NCBI RefSeq assembly: GCF_001875655.1
Contig: NZ_MKEQ01000001.1
Span: 2,046,001 to 2,110,000, forward strand
DNA length: 64,000 bases
Reading direction: 5' to 3'
From: Enterobacter hormaechei ATCC 49162
GTDB lineage: Bacteria; Pseudomonadota; Gammaproteobacteria; Enterobacterales; Enterobacteriaceae
The translations under genes were made by a program, and so were the position numbers. Positions 38,313-50,434 of the stretch are shown one piece after another; within the stretch, counting starts at the first letter, position 1, and each line of letters begins with the position of its first letter. The notes beneath the pieces are model-generated. The model saw only the letters and a list, made by a program, of their open reading frames with translations, was not told where the DNA came from and did no database searches.

Positions 38313-39356
38313 TCAGAGGCTATTAAATACGCGGTTTTCCTGCTCCTGAACGCGGATAAACGTCGTGCGTTTGGTCAGCTCTTTCAGGCGGGAAGCTCCA
38401 ACGTAGGTGCAGGCAGAACGCAGACCGCCGAGGATATCGCGCGCCGTGTTTTCAACCGGACCACGCAGGGGCAGCTTAACGGTTTTGCCTTCCGCCGCAC
38501 GGTATTTCGCGACACCACCCACGTGACGGGTCATCGCAGATTCAGAGCTCATTCCGTAGAACAGCATGAATTTCTCGCCGTTCTCTTCCACGACGGTACC
38601 GCCGCTCTCTTCGTGGCCTGCCAGCATGCCGCCGAGCATCACGAAGTCAGCGCCGCCGCCGAAGGCTTTTGCGACATCGCCTGGCATAGTGCAGCCACCG
38701 TCGCTGATGATCTGGCCGCCCAGTCCGTGCGCAGCGTCAGCGCATTCAATTACCGCAGACAGCTGCGGATAACCCACACCGGTTTTCACGCGCGTGGTGC
38801 ATACGGACCCAGGACCAATACCCACTTTCACAATGTCGGCACCGGAGAGGATCAGCTCTTCACACATTTCACCGGTCACCACGTTGCCCGCAATGATGGT
38901 TTTGTTTGGCCAGGCTTCACGCGCCTTGCTGACGAACTGGACGAAATGCTCGGAATAACCGTTTGCCACGTCAATGCAGACAAAATTCAGCGCCGGATTT
39001 GCGTTCAGGATCTGTTTGGTTTTCTCGAAATCTGCATCAGACGTACCGGTCGAGACCATCACATGCTTCACCACGTCAGCCGGGGCGGAGGCGACAAACG
39101 CATTCCACTCCTCAGGGCTGTAGTGTTTGTGTACCGCAGTAAGGATGTCGAATTGCGCCAGTGCGGTCGCCATCTCGAAAGTTCCGACGGTGTCCATGTT
39201 GGCCGCGATGATCGGCACGCCAGACCACGTCTGACCGGAATGCTTAAAGGTGAATTGACGTTCGAGTTCAACGTCTGAGCGACTTTTCAGTGTAGAGCGT
39301 TTAGGGCGGATAAGAACGTCTTTGAAACCTAACTTCAGATCTTCTTCGATACGCAT
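38313..39356 (-). CDS. guaC: GMP reductase
   Basis: 347 residues, as in E. coli. It reduces GMP to IMP with NADPH, returning guanine nucleotides to the purine pool. The catalytic cysteine is in the loop [11 protein letters not shown] (about residue 186), within a TIM barrel like that of IMP dehydrogenase but without the CBS domains. It diverges from coaE across 228 bases. Confidence 0.97.
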   Translation of the reverse strand: MRIEEDLKLGFKDVLIRPKRSTLKSRSDVELERQFTFKHSGQTWSGVPIIAANMDTVGTFEMATALAQFDILTAVHKHYSPEEWNAFVASAPADVVKHVMVSTGTSDADFEKTKQILNANPALNFVCIDVANGYSEHFVQFVSKAREAWPNKTIIAGNVVTGEMCEELILSGADIVKVGIGPGSVCTTRVKTGVGYPQLSAVIECADAAHGLGGQIISDGGCTMPGDVAKAFGGGADFVMLGGMLAGHEESGGTVVEENGEKFMLFYGMSSESAMTRHVGGVAKYRAAEGKTVKLPLRGPVENTARDILGGLRSACTYVGASRLKELTKRTTFIRVQEQENRVFNSL

Positions 39357-39584
39357 GTGCGGATTCCTGGGGTTAGAGGCAAATATATTAAAAGCACAAC
39401 TCCAGTGACGCTATCATACGCACTAATACCTGCTCCGCAAGACTGCGAAATTCTCTTTTTTTACGCTACAATCCTATAAATTTACCTGGTAAAAAGCGGG
39501 TAAAGAGAACTAAACATTCGCTGTTGTAAGTTTGAATTTTAAGCAACTGATTTTAAAAATGAATAATTCCCAGGATCTGATTTA

Positions 39585-40205
39585 ATGGGGTATATCGTCG
39601 CATTAACCGGCGGCATCGGTAGTGGTAAAAGTACCGTTGCGCACGCGTTTGCTCGTCTCGGCATCACGATTATCGACGCCGATATCATTGCCCGTCAGGT
39701 GGTAGAACCGAATACACCCGCCTTAAACGCCATCGAAGCGCATTTTGGTCGCCGTGTGATACAGGCTGACGGTACCCTGAACCGTCGCCAGCTGCGTGAA
39801 TGCATATTTTCTGATTCTTCGGAAAAGGCCTGGCTTAATGCCTTGCTCCACCCCATTATCCATCAGGAAACTCAGCGTCAAATTGCCGCAGCCCGTTCGC
39901 CCTATGTGATGTGGGTGGTTCCGCTCCTGGTAGAAAATCAGCTGCATAAGAAAGCCGATCGGGTACTGGTGATTGATGTTGCACCCGAAACGCAAATCCA
40001 GCGAACCATGACCCGCGACCACGTTTCGCGTGAACATGCAGAACAAATTCTTGCCGCACAGGCCACGCGCGAAGCGCGCCTCGCCGTTGCGGATGATGTT
40101 ATTGATAATAACGGCGCACCAGATGCTATTGCATCGGATGTTGCTCGTCTGCACGCGCAGTATCTGACCTTCGCCGCGCAGGCCGTTGCACAGGAAAAAC
40201 CATAA
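39585..40205 (+). CDS. coaE: Dephospho-CoA kinase
   Basis: 206 residues. It phosphorylates the 3'-hydroxyl of dephospho-CoA, the last step of coenzyme A synthesis. The P-loop GGIGSGKST is at residues 8-16 and the substrate DADIIAR motif at about 32. Its last base is shared with the start of zapD, so the coaE-zapD-yacG set is a tight operon. Confidence 0.97.
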   Translation: MGYIVALTGGIGSGKSTVAHAFARLGITIIDADIIARQVVEPNTPALNAIEAHFGRRVIQADGTLNRRQLRECIFSDSSEKAWLNALLHPIIHQETQRQIAAARSPYVMWVVPLLVENQLHKKADRVLVIDVAPETQIQRTMTRDHVSREHAEQILAAQATREARLAVADDVIDNNGAPDAIASDVARLHAQYLTFAAQAVAQEKP

Positions 40206-40948
40206 TGTCGACTCATATTCTTTTTGAGCACCCGCTTAACGAAAAAATGCGTACCTGGCTACGCATAGAATTTCTTATTCAACAGCTTTCACAACATCTG
40301 CCTGTCAACGATCACGCCACCGCGTTGCATTTTTTCCGCAACGTGGGCGATCTGCTTGATGTGATTGAACGCGGCGATGTCCGCACTGAGCTGTTGAAAG
40401 ATCTGGAGCGTCAGCAGCGTAAGTTACAGGCCTGGGCCGAAGTACCGGGCGTGGATCAAAGTCGAATTGACGCTTTACGCCAGCAGCTGAAAAACAGCAG
40501 CACGACGCTGATGGCCGCGCCGCGCGTCGGGCAATTTTTACGTGAGGACCGTCTGATTGCGCTGGTGCGCCAGCGCCTGAGCATACCGGGCGGGTGCTGT
40601 AGCTTTGACCTGCCGACGCTGCATATGTGGCTGCACATGCCGCAGGAACAGCGCGATCGCCAGGTGAACGGCTGGCTGAGCAGCCTGGAGCCGATGAATC
40701 AGACGTTATCGCTGATCCTCGATCTTGTGCGTAACTCTGCCCCGTTCCGCAAGCAAACCAGTCTCAACGGTTTCTATCAGGATAACGGCGACGACGCCGA
40801 TCTTCTGCGTCTGAATCTGTCTCTTGGCGAGCAGCTTTACCCGCAAATTTCCGGACATAAAAGCCGTTTCGCGATCCGCTTTATGCCGCTGGACAGTGAA
40901 CATGGCACCGTGCCGGAACGCCTCGATTTTGAACTGGCCTGTTGTTAA
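40205..40948 (+). CDS. zapD: Cell division protein ZapD (FtsZ bundling)
   Basis: 247 residues, all-helical plus a short beta domain, matching E. coli ZapD (formerly YacF). It cross-links FtsZ filaments at the Z-ring. The start overlaps the coaE stop by one base. No membrane segment or enzymatic motif is seen. ftsZ itself is in this window, 5 kb away. Confidence 0.96.
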   Translation: MSTHILFEHPLNEKMRTWLRIEFLIQQLSQHLPVNDHATALHFFRNVGDLLDVIERGDVRTELLKDLERQQRKLQAWAEVPGVDQSRIDALRQQLKNSSTTLMAAPRVGQFLREDRLIALVRQRLSIPGGCCSFDLPTLHMWLHMPQEQRDRQVNGWLSSLEPMNQTLSLILDLVRNSAPFRKQTSLNGFYQDNGDDADLLRLNLSLGEQLYPQISGHKSRFAIRFMPLDSEHGTVPERLDFELACC

Positions 40949-40957
40949 GGAGTGCCA

Positions 40958-41152
40958 ATGTCTGACGTAACTACCGTAAGCTGCCCAACCTGTGGCAAAA
41001 CTGTCGTCTGGGGTGAAGTGAGTCCATTTCGCCCATTCTGCTGCAAGCGCTGTCAGTTGATTGACCTGGGCGAATGGGCGGCGGAAGAGAAACGCATTCC
41101 GAGCGAAGGCGATCTCTCTGATAGTGATGACTGGAGCGAAAACCAGCAATAA
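40958..41152 (+). CDS. yacG: DNA gyrase inhibitor YacG, zinc-binding
   Basis: 64 residues. A four-cysteine zinc finger is formed by CPTCG (about residues 8-11) and CCKRC (about 27-31). E. coli YacG binds GyrB and blocks DNA binding by gyrase. The ATG at 40958 is preceded by TAAGGAG; a GTG 6 bases earlier is too close to that site. The tail is acidic. It ends the coaE operon. Confidence 0.95.
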   Translation: MSDVTTVSCPTCGKTVVWGEVSPFRPFCCKRCQLIDLGEWAAEEKRIPSEGDLSDSDDWSENQQ

Positions 41153-41160
41153 CGTTCAAA

Positions 41161-41186
41161 GCCTGCTGGCGCTTCGCTTAGCAGGC
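41161..41186. terminator. Hairpin between convergent yacG and mutT
   Basis: GCCTGCT/AGCAGGC (7 bp) with an inner GCG/CGC pair set fills the gap between the two stop codons. It resembles a short REP-like stem and has no U-tract. Confidence 0.45.
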
Positions 41187-41579
41187 CTAAGGTTGGGCAA
41201 CCAGCCGGAGGATCACAGGCTCATTGGCAGGCGGGAATTTTTCCGCATCGCTGGCCTGAAGTTCAATCCAGCTACCTGGCTGCCCCTCTTTTCCCCAGGG
41301 CTCACCTTCCCAGTTTTCCACCAGCCAGAACCACAGCGTAATGTGACGATCCGGGAACTGGTACTCCAGCTTATCGAACAGCGTTGCGCCAAGCGGGGTG
41401 ATGCCCACCTCTTCCTGAAGCTCGCGCACCAGCGCCTGCTCCGGCGTTTCACCTGATTCGATTTTCCCGCCCGGGAATTCCCATTTGTTAGCCATGTGCG
41501 CATCGGCGGCACGCTGGGTTATGAAGATCTGGTTTTTCGGGTTGCGAATGATCCCGACAGCAATTTGCAGTGTTTTCAT
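41187..41579 (-). CDS. mutT: 8-oxo-dGTP diphosphatase MutT
   Basis: 130 residues from the ATG at 41579 (MKTLQIAVGIIRN); the longer frame upstream runs into the terminator. A Nudix hydrolase with the full box GGKIESGETPEQALVRELQE followed by EVGI. It hydrolyses 8-oxo-dGTP so that oxidised guanine is not incorporated opposite A; loss gives an A:T to C:G mutator. The box glutamates are intact. It lies 57 bases downstream of secA, behind a terminator. Confidence 0.97.
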   Translation of the reverse strand: MKTLQIAVGIIRNPKNQIFITQRAADAHMANKWEFPGGKIESGETPEQALVRELQEEVGITPLGATLFDKLEYQFPDRHITLWFWLVENWEGEPWGKEGQPGSWIELQASDAEKFPPANEPVILRLVAQP

Positions 41580-41593
41580 GGTGTCACTTCCAT

Positions 41594-41621
41594 AAAAAAG
41601 GCGCAGATATCTGCGCCTTTT
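41594..41621 (-). terminator. Terminator between secA and mutT
   Basis: AAAAGGCGCAGAT and ATCTGCGCCTTTT form a perfect 26-base palindrome; on the minus strand it is followed by further T residues (six in a row). It should end most secM-secA transcription before mutT. Confidence 0.8.
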
Positions 41622-41636
41622 CAATTTGTTATGTTC

Positions 41637-44342
41637 TTAGCTCAGACGGCCGTGGCACGCCTTGTATTTTTTGCCAGAACCGCATGGGCACGGATCGTTA
41701 CGACCGACCTTACGATCGCCCGTCTGCGCTGCGATTGCCGCTGCGGCTTCGCTTTCATCGGTCTGATGGCTCAGCTGCTGCATCTGTGCCAGACGCTCAG
41801 CTTCTTCACGGCGCTGCTGCTCCATCGCTTCCACTTCTTCCGGCATACGCACCTGAACCTTGCTCAGGGTGCTGATGACTTCATACTTCAGCGATTCCAG
41901 CATGGCAGCAAACATGGAGAAGGATTCACGCTTGTACTCCTGCTTCGGATCTTTCTGCGCATAACCACGCAGGTGGATACCCTGACGCAGGTAGTCCATC
42001 GCCGCCAGATGTTCTTTCCACAGGGAGTCCAGCGTCTGCAACATCACGCCTTTCTCGAAGTGACGCATCATCTCGGCGCCAACCACTTCTTCCTTACGCT
42101 TGTAGACGTCCAGCGCGGTTTCGTAAATACGTTCGCGCAGGGTCTCTTCGTGCAGCTCAGGCTCTTTGTCCAGCCACTCTTTGATTGGCAGTTCGAGATC
42201 GAAGTCGTTTTTCAGACGTTCCTGCAAGCCTTCGATATCCCACATCTCTTCCAATGACTGCGGTGGAATGTGCGCGTCGATAGTGGCTTTGAACACATCT
42301 TCACGAATGCTGTTGATGGTTTCGCTCACGTCGGACACGTCCAGCAGTTCGTTACGCTGGGTGTAGATCGCACGACGCTGGTCGTTGGCAACGTCATCAT
42401 ATTCCAGCAGTTGCTTACGAATATCGAAGTTGCGGCTTTCCACTTTACGCTGGGCGTTAGCAATCGCTTTGGTGACCCACGGGTGCTCAATGGCTTCGCC
42501 TGGCTTCATGCCCAGCTTACGCATCATGCCAGACACACGGTCAGAGGCGAAAATACGCATCAGCGCATCTTCCATAGACAGGTAGAAGCGGGAAGAACCG
42601 GCATCACCCTGACGACCCGCACGACCACGCAGCTGGTTATCAATACGACGAGATTCGTGACGCTCGGTACCAATGATGTGCAGACCACCGGATGCCAGCA
42701 CCGCGTCGTGACGCACCTGCCAGTCGGCTTTGATCTGCGCAATTTGCTCTGGGGTTGGGTTTTCCAGCTCCGCCACCTCGGCCTGCCAGCTACCACCGAG
42801 CATAATATCGGTACCACGACCCGCCATGTTGGTGGCGATGGTCACGGCAGCCGGATAACCCGCCTGCGCAACGATATCCGCTTCTTTAGCGTGGAACTTG
42901 GCGTTCAACACGTTGTGCTTGATGCCTGCTTTGGTCAGCTCGTTAGACACCACTTCGGATTTCTCGATGGAGATGGTCCCCACCAGTACCGGCTGGCCAT
43001 TGGCAGTACGGTCGCGAATATCTTCGATGATCGCCTGAATTTTTTCCGCTTCGGTCATGTACACCAGGTCCGGCATATCTTTACGGATCATCGGACGGTT
43101 GGTTGGCACAACCACGGTATCCAGCTTATAGATGGAGCTGAATTCAAACGCTTCGGTATCGGCAGTACCGGTCATCCCCGCCAGCTTCTCATACAGACGG
43201 AAGTAGTTCTGGAAGGTGATGGAGGCCAGCGTCTGGTTTTCGTTCTGAATGTCCACGCCTTCTTTGGCTTCCACAGCCTGGTGCAGGCCATCGGACCAGC
43301 GACGCCCCTGCATGGTACGACCGGTGTGTTCATCGACGATGATGACTTCACCGTCTTTGACGATGTAGTCAACGTCGCGGGTAAACAACGCATGCGCGCG
43401 CAGTGCGGCCGTTACGTGGTGCATCAGCATGATGTTGCTCGGGGAGTACAGAGACTCGCCCTCTTCCATAATGCCTTCAGCCACCAGCAGCTCTTCGATT
43501 TTCACCAGGCCGCGTTCGGTCAGGTTGACCTGACGTGCTTTTTCATCCACGGAGAAGTGGCCTTCACCCTGGAAGGTATCAGAGTCTTCTTTCTCCTGAC
43601 GCAGCAGGTGAGGAATGATTTTGTCGACTTTACGGTACATCTCGGAGCTGTCTTCAGCCGGGCCGGAGATGATCAGCGGGGTACGCGCTTCATCGATCAG
43701 AATGGAGTCAACCTCATCCACCAGCGCATAGTGCAGTTTACGCTGGACGCGCTCTTCCGGGCTGAACGCCATGTTGTCACGCAGGTAGTCGAAGCCGTAT
43801 TCGTTGTTGGTGCCGTAGGTGATGTCCGCATTGTACGCTTCACGTTTGGCCGGTGCCGGCAGGCCGGACATGTTAATGCCCACGGTCATACCGAGGAATT
43901 CGAACAGTGGACGGTTGTTTTCGGCGTCACGCTGCGCCAGATAGTCGTTGACGGTAACAACGTGAACGCCCTTACCGGTCAGCGCGTTCAGGTATGCTGG
44001 CAGCGTTGCGGTCAGGGTTTTACCTTCACCGGTACGCATTTCCGCAATGCAGCGCTCGTTGAGCACCATCCCGCCCAGCAGCTGCACGTCGAAGTGACGC
44101 ATGCCGAACACGCGTTTACTGGCCTCACGCACTACGGCGAAGGCTTCCGGGATCAGGCTCTCTAAGGTTTCGCCTTTCTCCAGACGCGCGCGGAATTCCG
44201 CGGTTTTCGCTTTCAGCTCATCATCAGAGAGCTTCTCCATCGCCGGTTCCATACCGTTGATGACGTTCACAGCTTTGCGCATGCGGCGCAGGGTACGATC
44301 GTTACGACTACCAAAAACTTTGGTTAACAATTTGATTAGCAT
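41637..44342 (-). CDS. secA: Preprotein translocase ATPase SecA
   Basis: 901 residues, the E. coli length. The motor that drives proteins through SecYEG. Walker A MRTGEGKT is near residue 102; the two RecA-like domains, the preprotein cross-linking domain and helical scaffold follow. The C-terminal zinc knuckle [14 protein letters not shown] that binds SecB is intact. Translation is controlled by the arrest peptide of secM immediately upstream. Confidence 0.98.
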   Translation of the reverse strand: MLIKLLTKVFGSRNDRTLRRMRKAVNVINGMEPAMEKLSDDELKAKTAEFRARLEKGETLESLIPEAFAVVREASKRVFGMRHFDVQLLGGMVLNERCIAEMRTGEGKTLTATLPAYLNALTGKGVHVVTVNDYLAQRDAENNRPLFEFLGMTVGINMSGLPAPAKREAYNADITYGTNNEYGFDYLRDNMAFSPEERVQRKLHYALVDEVDSILIDEARTPLIISGPAEDSSEMYRKVDKIIPHLLRQEKEDSDTFQGEGHFSVDEKARQVNLTERGLVKIEELLVAEGIMEEGESLYSPSNIMLMHHVTAALRAHALFTRDVDYIVKDGEVIIVDEHTGRTMQGRRWSDGLHQAVEAKEGVDIQNENQTLASITFQNYFRLYEKLAGMTGTADTEAFEFSSIYKLDTVVVPTNRPMIRKDMPDLVYMTEAEKIQAIIEDIRDRTANGQPVLVGTISIEKSEVVSNELTKAGIKHNVLNAKFHAKEADIVAQAGYPAAVTIATNMAGRGTDIMLGGSWQAEVAELENPTPEQIAQIKADWQVRHDAVLASGGLHIIGTERHESRRIDNQLRGRAGRQGDAGSSRFYLSMEDALMRIFASDRVSGMMRKLGMKPGEAIEHPWVTKAIANAQRKVESRNFDIRKQLLEYDDVANDQRRAIYTQRNELLDVSDVSETINSIREDVFKATIDAHIPPQSLEEMWDIEGLQERLKNDFDLELPIKEWLDKEPELHEETLRERIYETALDVYKRKEEVVGAEMMRHFEKGVMLQTLDSLWKEHLAAMDYLRQGIHLRGYAQKDPKQEYKRESFSMFAAMLESLKYEVISTLSKVQVRMPEEVEAMEQQRREEAERLAQMQQLSHQTDESEAAAAIAAQTGDRKVGRNDPCPCGSGKKYKACHGRLS

Positions 44343-44400
44343 AATAAATTCTCAAACGCCCCAGACGGGCAGATAAATTAAGGTATTGAAAAAGGTTAAT

Positions 44401-44904
44401 TTAGCTGAGGCGTTGTGGCCCGGCACGGATGCCATGAACCTGGCTAATCCATGTCGAAACAGAGAAGGATGCGGGGGAAACAAAATCCGTTTGCGCCGTC
44501 TGAGTCACGGTCACAGGCGGCTGGTTATCCTGCGTCAGAAGCGCATTAAGCGTATCGAGCAGGGCAAGATGCTGAGCCTGAACCGGCAGCGTCTCTTCGG
44601 CAACAGGCATCGTTTGCGGCGCCATCGCGAACGACAGATGGCGAATAACCGTGCGAATGGCGTGTTGCTGCCAGTAATCAACGGAGAAATTAGGACGACG
44701 GCTGGCTTCAAGCCATGCGAGATTAGTAAAATTAACCCGCGTAGTAAGATCGTGTTTGGTGGTGCTGGAACGGGTGGGTGTCGCCGCGTCTGCACTGTTG
44801 CTGAGCACAGGCAAGCCGAAACTCGCCGCGACCATCCCTAATAAGAGATGCGGCCAGAAGTAACGTCTGCCAAATTGTCGCCAGCGCGTCAGTATTCCGC
44901 TCAC
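44401..44904 (-). CDS. secM: Secretion monitor SecM
   Basis: 167 residues from a GTG at 44904 ([12 protein letters not shown]), with GGTGGAG ahead; an in-frame GTG 12 bases earlier is less likely. It has a signal sequence ([20 protein letters not shown]). At the end is the ribosome-arrest motif FxxxxWIxxxxGIRAGP in full ([17 protein letters not shown]). When secretion is slow, the stalled ribosome opens the secA start region and raises SecA synthesis. The middle of the protein differs freely from E. coli, as expected for a disposable linker. Confidence 0.97.
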   Translation of the reverse strand: MSGILTRWRQFGRRYFWPHLLLGMVAASFGLPVLSNSADAATPTRSSTTKHDLTTRVNFTNLAWLEASRRPNFSVDYWQQHAIRTVIRHLSFAMAPQTMPVAEETLPVQAQHLALLDTLNALLTQDNQPPVTVTQTAQTDFVSPASFSVSTWISQVHGIRAGPQRLS

Positions 44905-45108
44905 TTGCTCCACCACGTTCGCCCGCCAGTGCAGGCTGAGTTCAGTTATTCTTTTTTAGCGCCCAGATATTACCACTAAAGCCAATATACAGCAGCAGGA
45001 ATGACACCTTGCAGCAGGTAAAAACGGTCAATAATGCAGCGAACACACCGTTATTCGGCACCCGACACAGGCCGAGGGTGAGAGGGACAATTAAAGAAGG
45101 GTAGAAAT

Positions 45109-45162
45109 AAAAACGACTGGCTTCCCTGGTCGGAGAGAGTACCAGGTGAACCAGTCGCTTTT
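45109..45162 (-). terminator. Terminator after lpxC
   Basis: Outer stem CGACTGG (45114-45120) with CCAGTCG (45151-45157) encloses an inner CCTGGT/ACCAGG stem; on the minus strand it is followed by five T residues. It closes the mra-to-lpxC cluster, 22 bases after the lpxC stop. The rest of the gap to secM (44905-45108) must hold the secM promoter; no gene is evident. Confidence 0.8.
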
Positions 45163-45183
45163 CTTACGAAACGGTGTGAACCG

Positions 45184-46122
<939 letters not shown>

Positions 46123-46202
46123 CTATCCAACCGAGAGTGTATATCACTAACGGTGGGCCAGTTTAGCACAAAGAGCGCAAATCCCCAAATTCCAGCCAAT
46201 TC

Positions 46203-47354
46203 TTAGTCAGCTTGCTTACGCAGGAACGCCGGGATATCCAGATAATCTGGCTCTTTTGCCGTTTGTGGAGTCGGGTCGTTCACCACTTTCGCAGCCGGTT
46301 TTTGCTCCTGAGTCAGAGGCGCCATGCCGTGCTGCTGGTAACGATCCATCACCGGCTGCTGAGTCTGTTTATTGGTCACCAGGGTGATCTCAGGACGCTT
46401 GTCCATACCGATACCGGTGGCCACAACGGTCACACGCAGTTCGTCGTTCATTTCCGGGTCAAGGGAGGTACCGATCACGACGGTCGCGTTGTCAGAGGCG
46501 AATGCACGGATGGTGTTACCCACGGTTTCGAACTCATCCAGACGCAGGTCAAAGCCAGCGGTGATGTTGACCAGCACGCCGCGCGCACCAGACAGATCGA
46601 TATCTTCCAGCAGTGGAGAAGAGATCGCCATTTCAGCGGCTTCTTCCGCACGGTCTTCACCGCTTGCCACGCCAGAGCCCATCATCGCGTAGCCCATCTC
46701 GGACATCACGGTGCGAACGTCTGCAAAGTCAACGTTCATCAGGCCAGGACGGGTAATCAGTTCAGCGATACCCTGAACCGCGCCTTTCAGCACGTCGTTT
46801 GCCGCGCCAAAGGCGTCCAGCAGAGAGATACCGCGACCCAGCACTTTCAGCAGTTTGTCGTTCGGGATGGTAATCAGAGAGTCCACGTGTTTGGACAGCT
46901 CGGTGATACCCTGCTCCGCGAAAGCCATACGCTTCTTGCCTTCAAAGTTGAAAGGCTTGGTCACGACAGCAACGGTCAGAATACCTAAATCTTTAGCGAC
47001 TTCCGCCACAACAGGTGCTGCACCGGTACCTGTACCGCCGCCCATACCCGCTGCGATGAAGACCATGTCTGCACCGTCCAGTGCAGCGCGCAGCGCTTCA
47101 CGATCTTCTTCAGCCGCGTTGCGGCCCACTTCCGGGTTAGCCCCTGCTCCCAGACCTTTGGTGATGCCACCACCGATCTGAATCGTCTGGCCAACAGCCG
47201 TTTTACGCAGTGCCTGCGCATCGGTGTTCACCGCGAAGAATTCAACACCTTCAATGCGCTCGCGCACCATGTGCTCTACGGCGTTACCGCCGCCGCCACC
47301 GACGCCGATGACTTTAATCACCGCGTCGTTGGTTAATTCCATAGGTTCAAACAT
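46203..47354 (-). CDS. ftsZ: Cell division GTPase FtsZ
   Basis: 383 residues, identical in length to E. coli FtsZ. It polymerises into the Z-ring. The tubulin signature GGGTGTGAAPV (about residue 103) binds GTP and the T7 loop NVDFADVRTV completes catalysis in the next subunit. The C-terminal peptide DYLDIPAFLRKQAD, which docks to FtsA, ZipA and other partners, is intact. It follows ftsA by 62 bases. Confidence 0.99.
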   Translation of the reverse strand: MFEPMELTNDAVIKVIGVGGGGGNAVEHMVRERIEGVEFFAVNTDAQALRKTAVGQTIQIGGGITKGLGAGANPEVGRNAAEEDREALRAALDGADMVFIAAGMGGGTGTGAAPVVAEVAKDLGILTVAVVTKPFNFEGKKRMAFAEQGITELSKHVDSLITIPNDKLLKVLGRGISLLDAFGAANDVLKGAVQGIAELITRPGLMNVDFADVRTVMSEMGYAMMGSGVASGEDRAEEAAEMAISSPLLEDIDLSGARGVLVNITAGFDLRLDEFETVGNTIRAFASDNATVVIGTSLDPEMNDELRVTVVATGIGMDKRPEITLVTNKQTQQPVMDRYQQHGMAPLTQEQKPAAKVVNDPTPQTAKEPDYLDIPAFLRKQAD

Positions 47355-47416
47355 AATCTCTCTCTCCGTTGTGCCTGTCGCCCGAGACCGCTAATTCTCT
47401 CCGGTCTCTTAAAAAA

Positions 47417-48673
47417 TTAAAATTCTTTTCGCAACCAGGTGTTAAGTCGTTTGACCCACGACCCCACCGAGACGCGTTTTTCCACCTCTGCCTCACCACT
47501 TAAATGGGATTCTTTCCCGTAGTGCAGCAGGCCCACCGCCGTTGAATAGTACGGCTCCTGAGCATAATCCGTTAAACCGGTGATATTCAGCGGCGCACCA
47601 ATACGCACCTGCGTATGGAACACGCGCTGAGCGCAGGCCGCAAGACCTTCAATTTGCGCTGCCCCGCCGGTTAATACAATCCCCGCCGCGAGATGATGTT
47701 TCACACCCTGCTGGCGAAGCTGTTCCTGTAACTGCAAAATCTCTTCGTTGACCAGGTTGAGCAGCTCGGTATAACGCGGCTCAATTACCTCTGCCAGCGT
47801 CTGGCGTTGCAGGCTGCGCGGCGGTCGCCCCCCTACGCTCGGCACCTCAACGCTCTCGTCTTTGCCGACGATAGAGCCCAGCGCGCAACCATGGCGCACT
47901 TTAATCGCCTCTGCATCGCTCGGTGGCGTACCAAAGGCGTAAGCGATATCGCTGGTTACCACATTCCCGGCGTACGGGATCACTTTGGTGTGGCGCAGCG
48001 CACCGCCGGTATACACGGCCATGTCCATTGTACCACCACCAATATCGACCACACAGACGCCCAGTTCACGTTCGTCTTCGGTCAGTACGGAGTAGCTCGC
48101 GGCAAGACCGGCGAAAATTAGTTGGTCAACTTTCAGGCCACAACGTTCAACGGCTTTTACAATGTTCTTTGCCATATCGTTGTGACATGTGATCAGGTGC
48201 ACTTTTGCCTGCATACGCACGCCCGACAGACCGACCGGATTCTTGATGCCTTCCTGGTAGTCGATCGCGTATTCCTGCGGGATCACATGCAGCACACGGT
48301 GCTCGTCGCGAACACGCACGGATTTCGCCGTGTGGACAACGTTCTCCACGTCTTCCTGCGTCACTTCTTCTTCGGAAATCGGCACCATACCGATTTCATT
48401 CTGGCAGCTGATGTGCTTACCAGAAAGGGCCAGATAGACAGAGGAAATCTGGCAATCTGCCATCAATTCAGCCTGGTCGATGGCGCGCTGAACGCATTTC
48501 ACCACCGACTCAAGGTCGTTTACCCCACCTTTATCCATACCACGGGAAGGGCAGCTGCCCACGCCAATGATATTGACCATACCGTCGGGCAGAACTTCCC
48601 CTACCAAAGCGGCAACCTTCGCGGTGCCAATCTCCAGTCCTACTACCAATTTTCTGTCCGTCGACTTGATCAT
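47417..48673 (-). CDS. ftsA: Cell division protein FtsA
   Basis: 418 residues. An actin-like ATPase that tethers FtsZ to the membrane and recruits later division proteins. Actin-type phosphate motifs are at the N-terminus ([15 protein letters not shown]) and in [17 protein letters not shown]. The C-terminal amphipathic helix [12 protein letters not shown] is the membrane anchor. It overlaps ftsQ by 4 bases. Confidence 0.98.
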   Translation of the reverse strand: MIKSTDRKLVVGLEIGTAKVAALVGEVLPDGMVNIIGVGSCPSRGMDKGGVNDLESVVKCVQRAIDQAELMADCQISSVYLALSGKHISCQNEIGMVPISEEEVTQEDVENVVHTAKSVRVRDEHRVLHVIPQEYAIDYQEGIKNPVGLSGVRMQAKVHLITCHNDMAKNIVKAVERCGLKVDQLIFAGLAASYSVLTEDERELGVCVVDIGGGTMDMAVYTGGALRHTKVIPYAGNVVTSDIAYAFGTPPSDAEAIKVRHGCALGSIVGKDESVEVPSVGGRPPRSLQRQTLAEVIEPRYTELLNLVNEEILQLQEQLRQQGVKHHLAAGIVLTGGAAQIEGLAACAQRVFHTQVRIGAPLNITGLTDYAQEPYYSTAVGLLHYGKESHLSGEAEVEKRVSVGSWVKRLNTWLRKEF

Positions 48674-49512
48674 TGTTGTTCTGCCTGTACCTGTGCCTGA
48701 TTTTGTTGCTGATTAGGTTCCTCGACCGGAGCCGGCTCCCAACCGACTGCTGCGCCTGAGTCATAGCGCAAATCAACGTAGCTTATCCGTTTGCCATCCG
48801 CCTGCGCCTGCTGCTGTAAAACCGGGTAAAGTTCTACAAATCGCGCCAGACGTTTCATTGTGTCGCCACGGCCAAGATTGAGCTTAATGCCATTCGTTAA
48901 GGTCAACTGCCAGGAACGGCGCGCCGTCATCGCAGCATCTTTTAACGTAAAGCGATCCTTAGCCAGCACCTGCCCCATCTCACGAAAACCCTGCAATACT
49001 TCGTTTTCGCTGCCTTCCGGGCCATACAACATCGGTAAATTCTGCTTGTTGACACGATCGCTCGGGACGCTGAACGAATTTCCGTCTACGTCAACCATAT
49101 GCTGATCATTCCAACGCGCAATCGGCACATATTCAACCAGATGAATCTTCAATTCATCAGGCCATTGCTTTCTGACACTCGCCTGTTTTATCCACGGCAG
49201 ACGTTCAATCTGACTCTGAATAATGTTGACGTCCTGCGTCATAAAGGTGCCAGGCGACCCAAGCGCCAGAATCGACTGGCGAATATCATCATTACGCGTG
49301 TAGTGACGCTCCCCGGTCACCACCAGCTTCGACAGCGGCAACCGCTGCGCGTCTTCCATCCAGCCCAGCACCATCCAGCCGCTGATAAACACGGTGCACA
49401 GCACCCCGAGCAGGAAGATGATCCCTGCAAGACGCGTTCCATTACTCCGGCGCGAAGAGGAATATTCTTCTTCGTCATCGCGGTTGCGCGTGTTCAATGC
49501 AGCCTGAGACAT
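48670..49512 (-). CDS. ftsQ: Cell division protein FtsQ
   Basis: 280 residues: a short cytoplasmic N-terminus, one membrane span (about residues 28-50, [19 protein letters not shown]), a POTRA domain ([13 protein letters not shown]) and a beta domain. It forms the FtsQLB complex in the periplasm that links early and late divisome steps. The C-terminal end is glutamine-rich ([14 protein letters not shown]). One base separates it from ddlB. Confidence 0.97.
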   Translation of the reverse strand: MSQAALNTRNRDDEEEYSSSRRSNGTRLAGIIFLLGVLCTVFISGWMVLGWMEDAQRLPLSKLVVTGERHYTRNDDIRQSILALGSPGTFMTQDVNIIQSQIERLPWIKQASVRKQWPDELKIHLVEYVPIARWNDQHMVDVDGNSFSVPSDRVNKQNLPMLYGPEGSENEVLQGFREMGQVLAKDRFTLKDAAMTARRSWQLTLTNGIKLNLGRGDTMKRLARFVELYPVLQQQAQADGKRISYVDLRYDSGAAVGWEPAPVEEPNQQQNQAQVQAEQQ

Positions 49513-49513
49513 A

Positions 49514-50434
49514 TCAGCCCGCCTGGTCCAGAATACGTACGACTAATTGCGAGAAGCTCATTCCCGCCTGACGCGCCGCCATCGGCACAAGGCTATGGCT
49601 GGTCATACCCGGAGACGTATTTGCTTCCAGCAGATAAAATTGCCCGTCACCGTCAAGCATCACGTCAATGCGTCCCCAGCCACGACATCCCAGAACATTC
49701 CAGGCTTTAAGCACCAGAGACTGTAATTCGGCCTCACGTGCTGCTTCAAGACCAGCTGGGCAGAAATATTGCGTCTCATCAGAGAGATACTTCGCCTCAT
49801 AATCATAGAAGACTCCGGCGGGTTGGATGCGAATTGACGGTAAAATTTCTTCGCCAAGCATCGCGACGGTAAATTCGGGTCCGCTAAGCCATTTTTCAAT
49901 CAGAACTTCTTCATCATGTTGAAATGCCAGTGCTAAAGCGTCAGCCAAATCTACAGCTTTATCAACTTTAGACATTCCCACGCTCGACCCTTCACGGCTC
50001 GGCTTAACAATAACCGGTAAGCCCAGTGCCGCAATGCGTGTATTAACGCTGTCCGACAGGCCCAATTCAAATTCACGACGCGTCAGTGCAACCCATGGCG
50101 CAACGGGCAGACCCGCGCCCTGCCACAGCAGTTTGCTGCGCAGCTTATCCATGGAGATGGCCGATGCCATTACGCCGCTGCCGGTATACGGCATACCGAT
50201 CAGCTCCAGCAGCCCCTGTAACGTGCCATCTTCACCGCCGCGACCGTGCAACGCGATAAAGGCTTTATCGAAGCCCATCGCTTTCAGTTGCGTAACGTCC
50301 ACCTCTTTCGGATCAACCGGGTGCGCGTCTACGCCACCTTCACGCAGGCCCGCCAGCACGGCAGCGCCCGAATTCAGGGAAACTTCGCGTTCAGCGGAAG
50401 TGCCGCCAAACAGGACAGCAATCTTATCAGCCAT
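49514..50434 (-). CDS. ddlB: D-alanine--D-alanine ligase B
   Basis: 306 residues, the E. coli length. An ATP-grasp enzyme that makes the D-Ala-D-Ala dipeptide later added by MurF. Family motifs [12 protein letters not shown] and the C-terminal [17 protein letters not shown] (metal-binding Glu and Asn) are present. It overlaps murC by 8 bases. In E. coli ftsQAZ promoters lie inside this gene; they were not resolved here. Confidence 0.98.
   Translation of the reverse strand: MADKIAVLFGGTSAEREVSLNSGAAVLAGLREGGVDAHPVDPKEVDVTQLKAMGFDKAFIALHGRGGEDGTLQGLLELIGMPYTGSGVMASAISMDKLRSKLLWQGAGLPVAPWVALTRREFELGLSDSVNTRIAALGLPVIVKPSREGSSVGMSKVDKAVDLADALALAFQHDEEVLIEKWLSGPEFTVAMLGEEILPSIRIQPAGVFYDYEAKYLSDETQYFCPAGLEAAREAELQSLVLKAWNVLGCRGWGRIDVMLDGDGQFYLLEANTSPGMTSHSLVPMAARQAGMSFSQLVVRILDQAG

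Noticed and set aside
42270..44165. 631-codon open frame antisense to secA
   Set aside because: Shadow of the strongly biased secA coding sequence; no signals or homology.
44942..45061. 39-codon hydrophobic frame between lpxC and secM (minus strand)
   Set aside because: GTG start without any ribosome site, and it covers the region that must hold the secM promoter.
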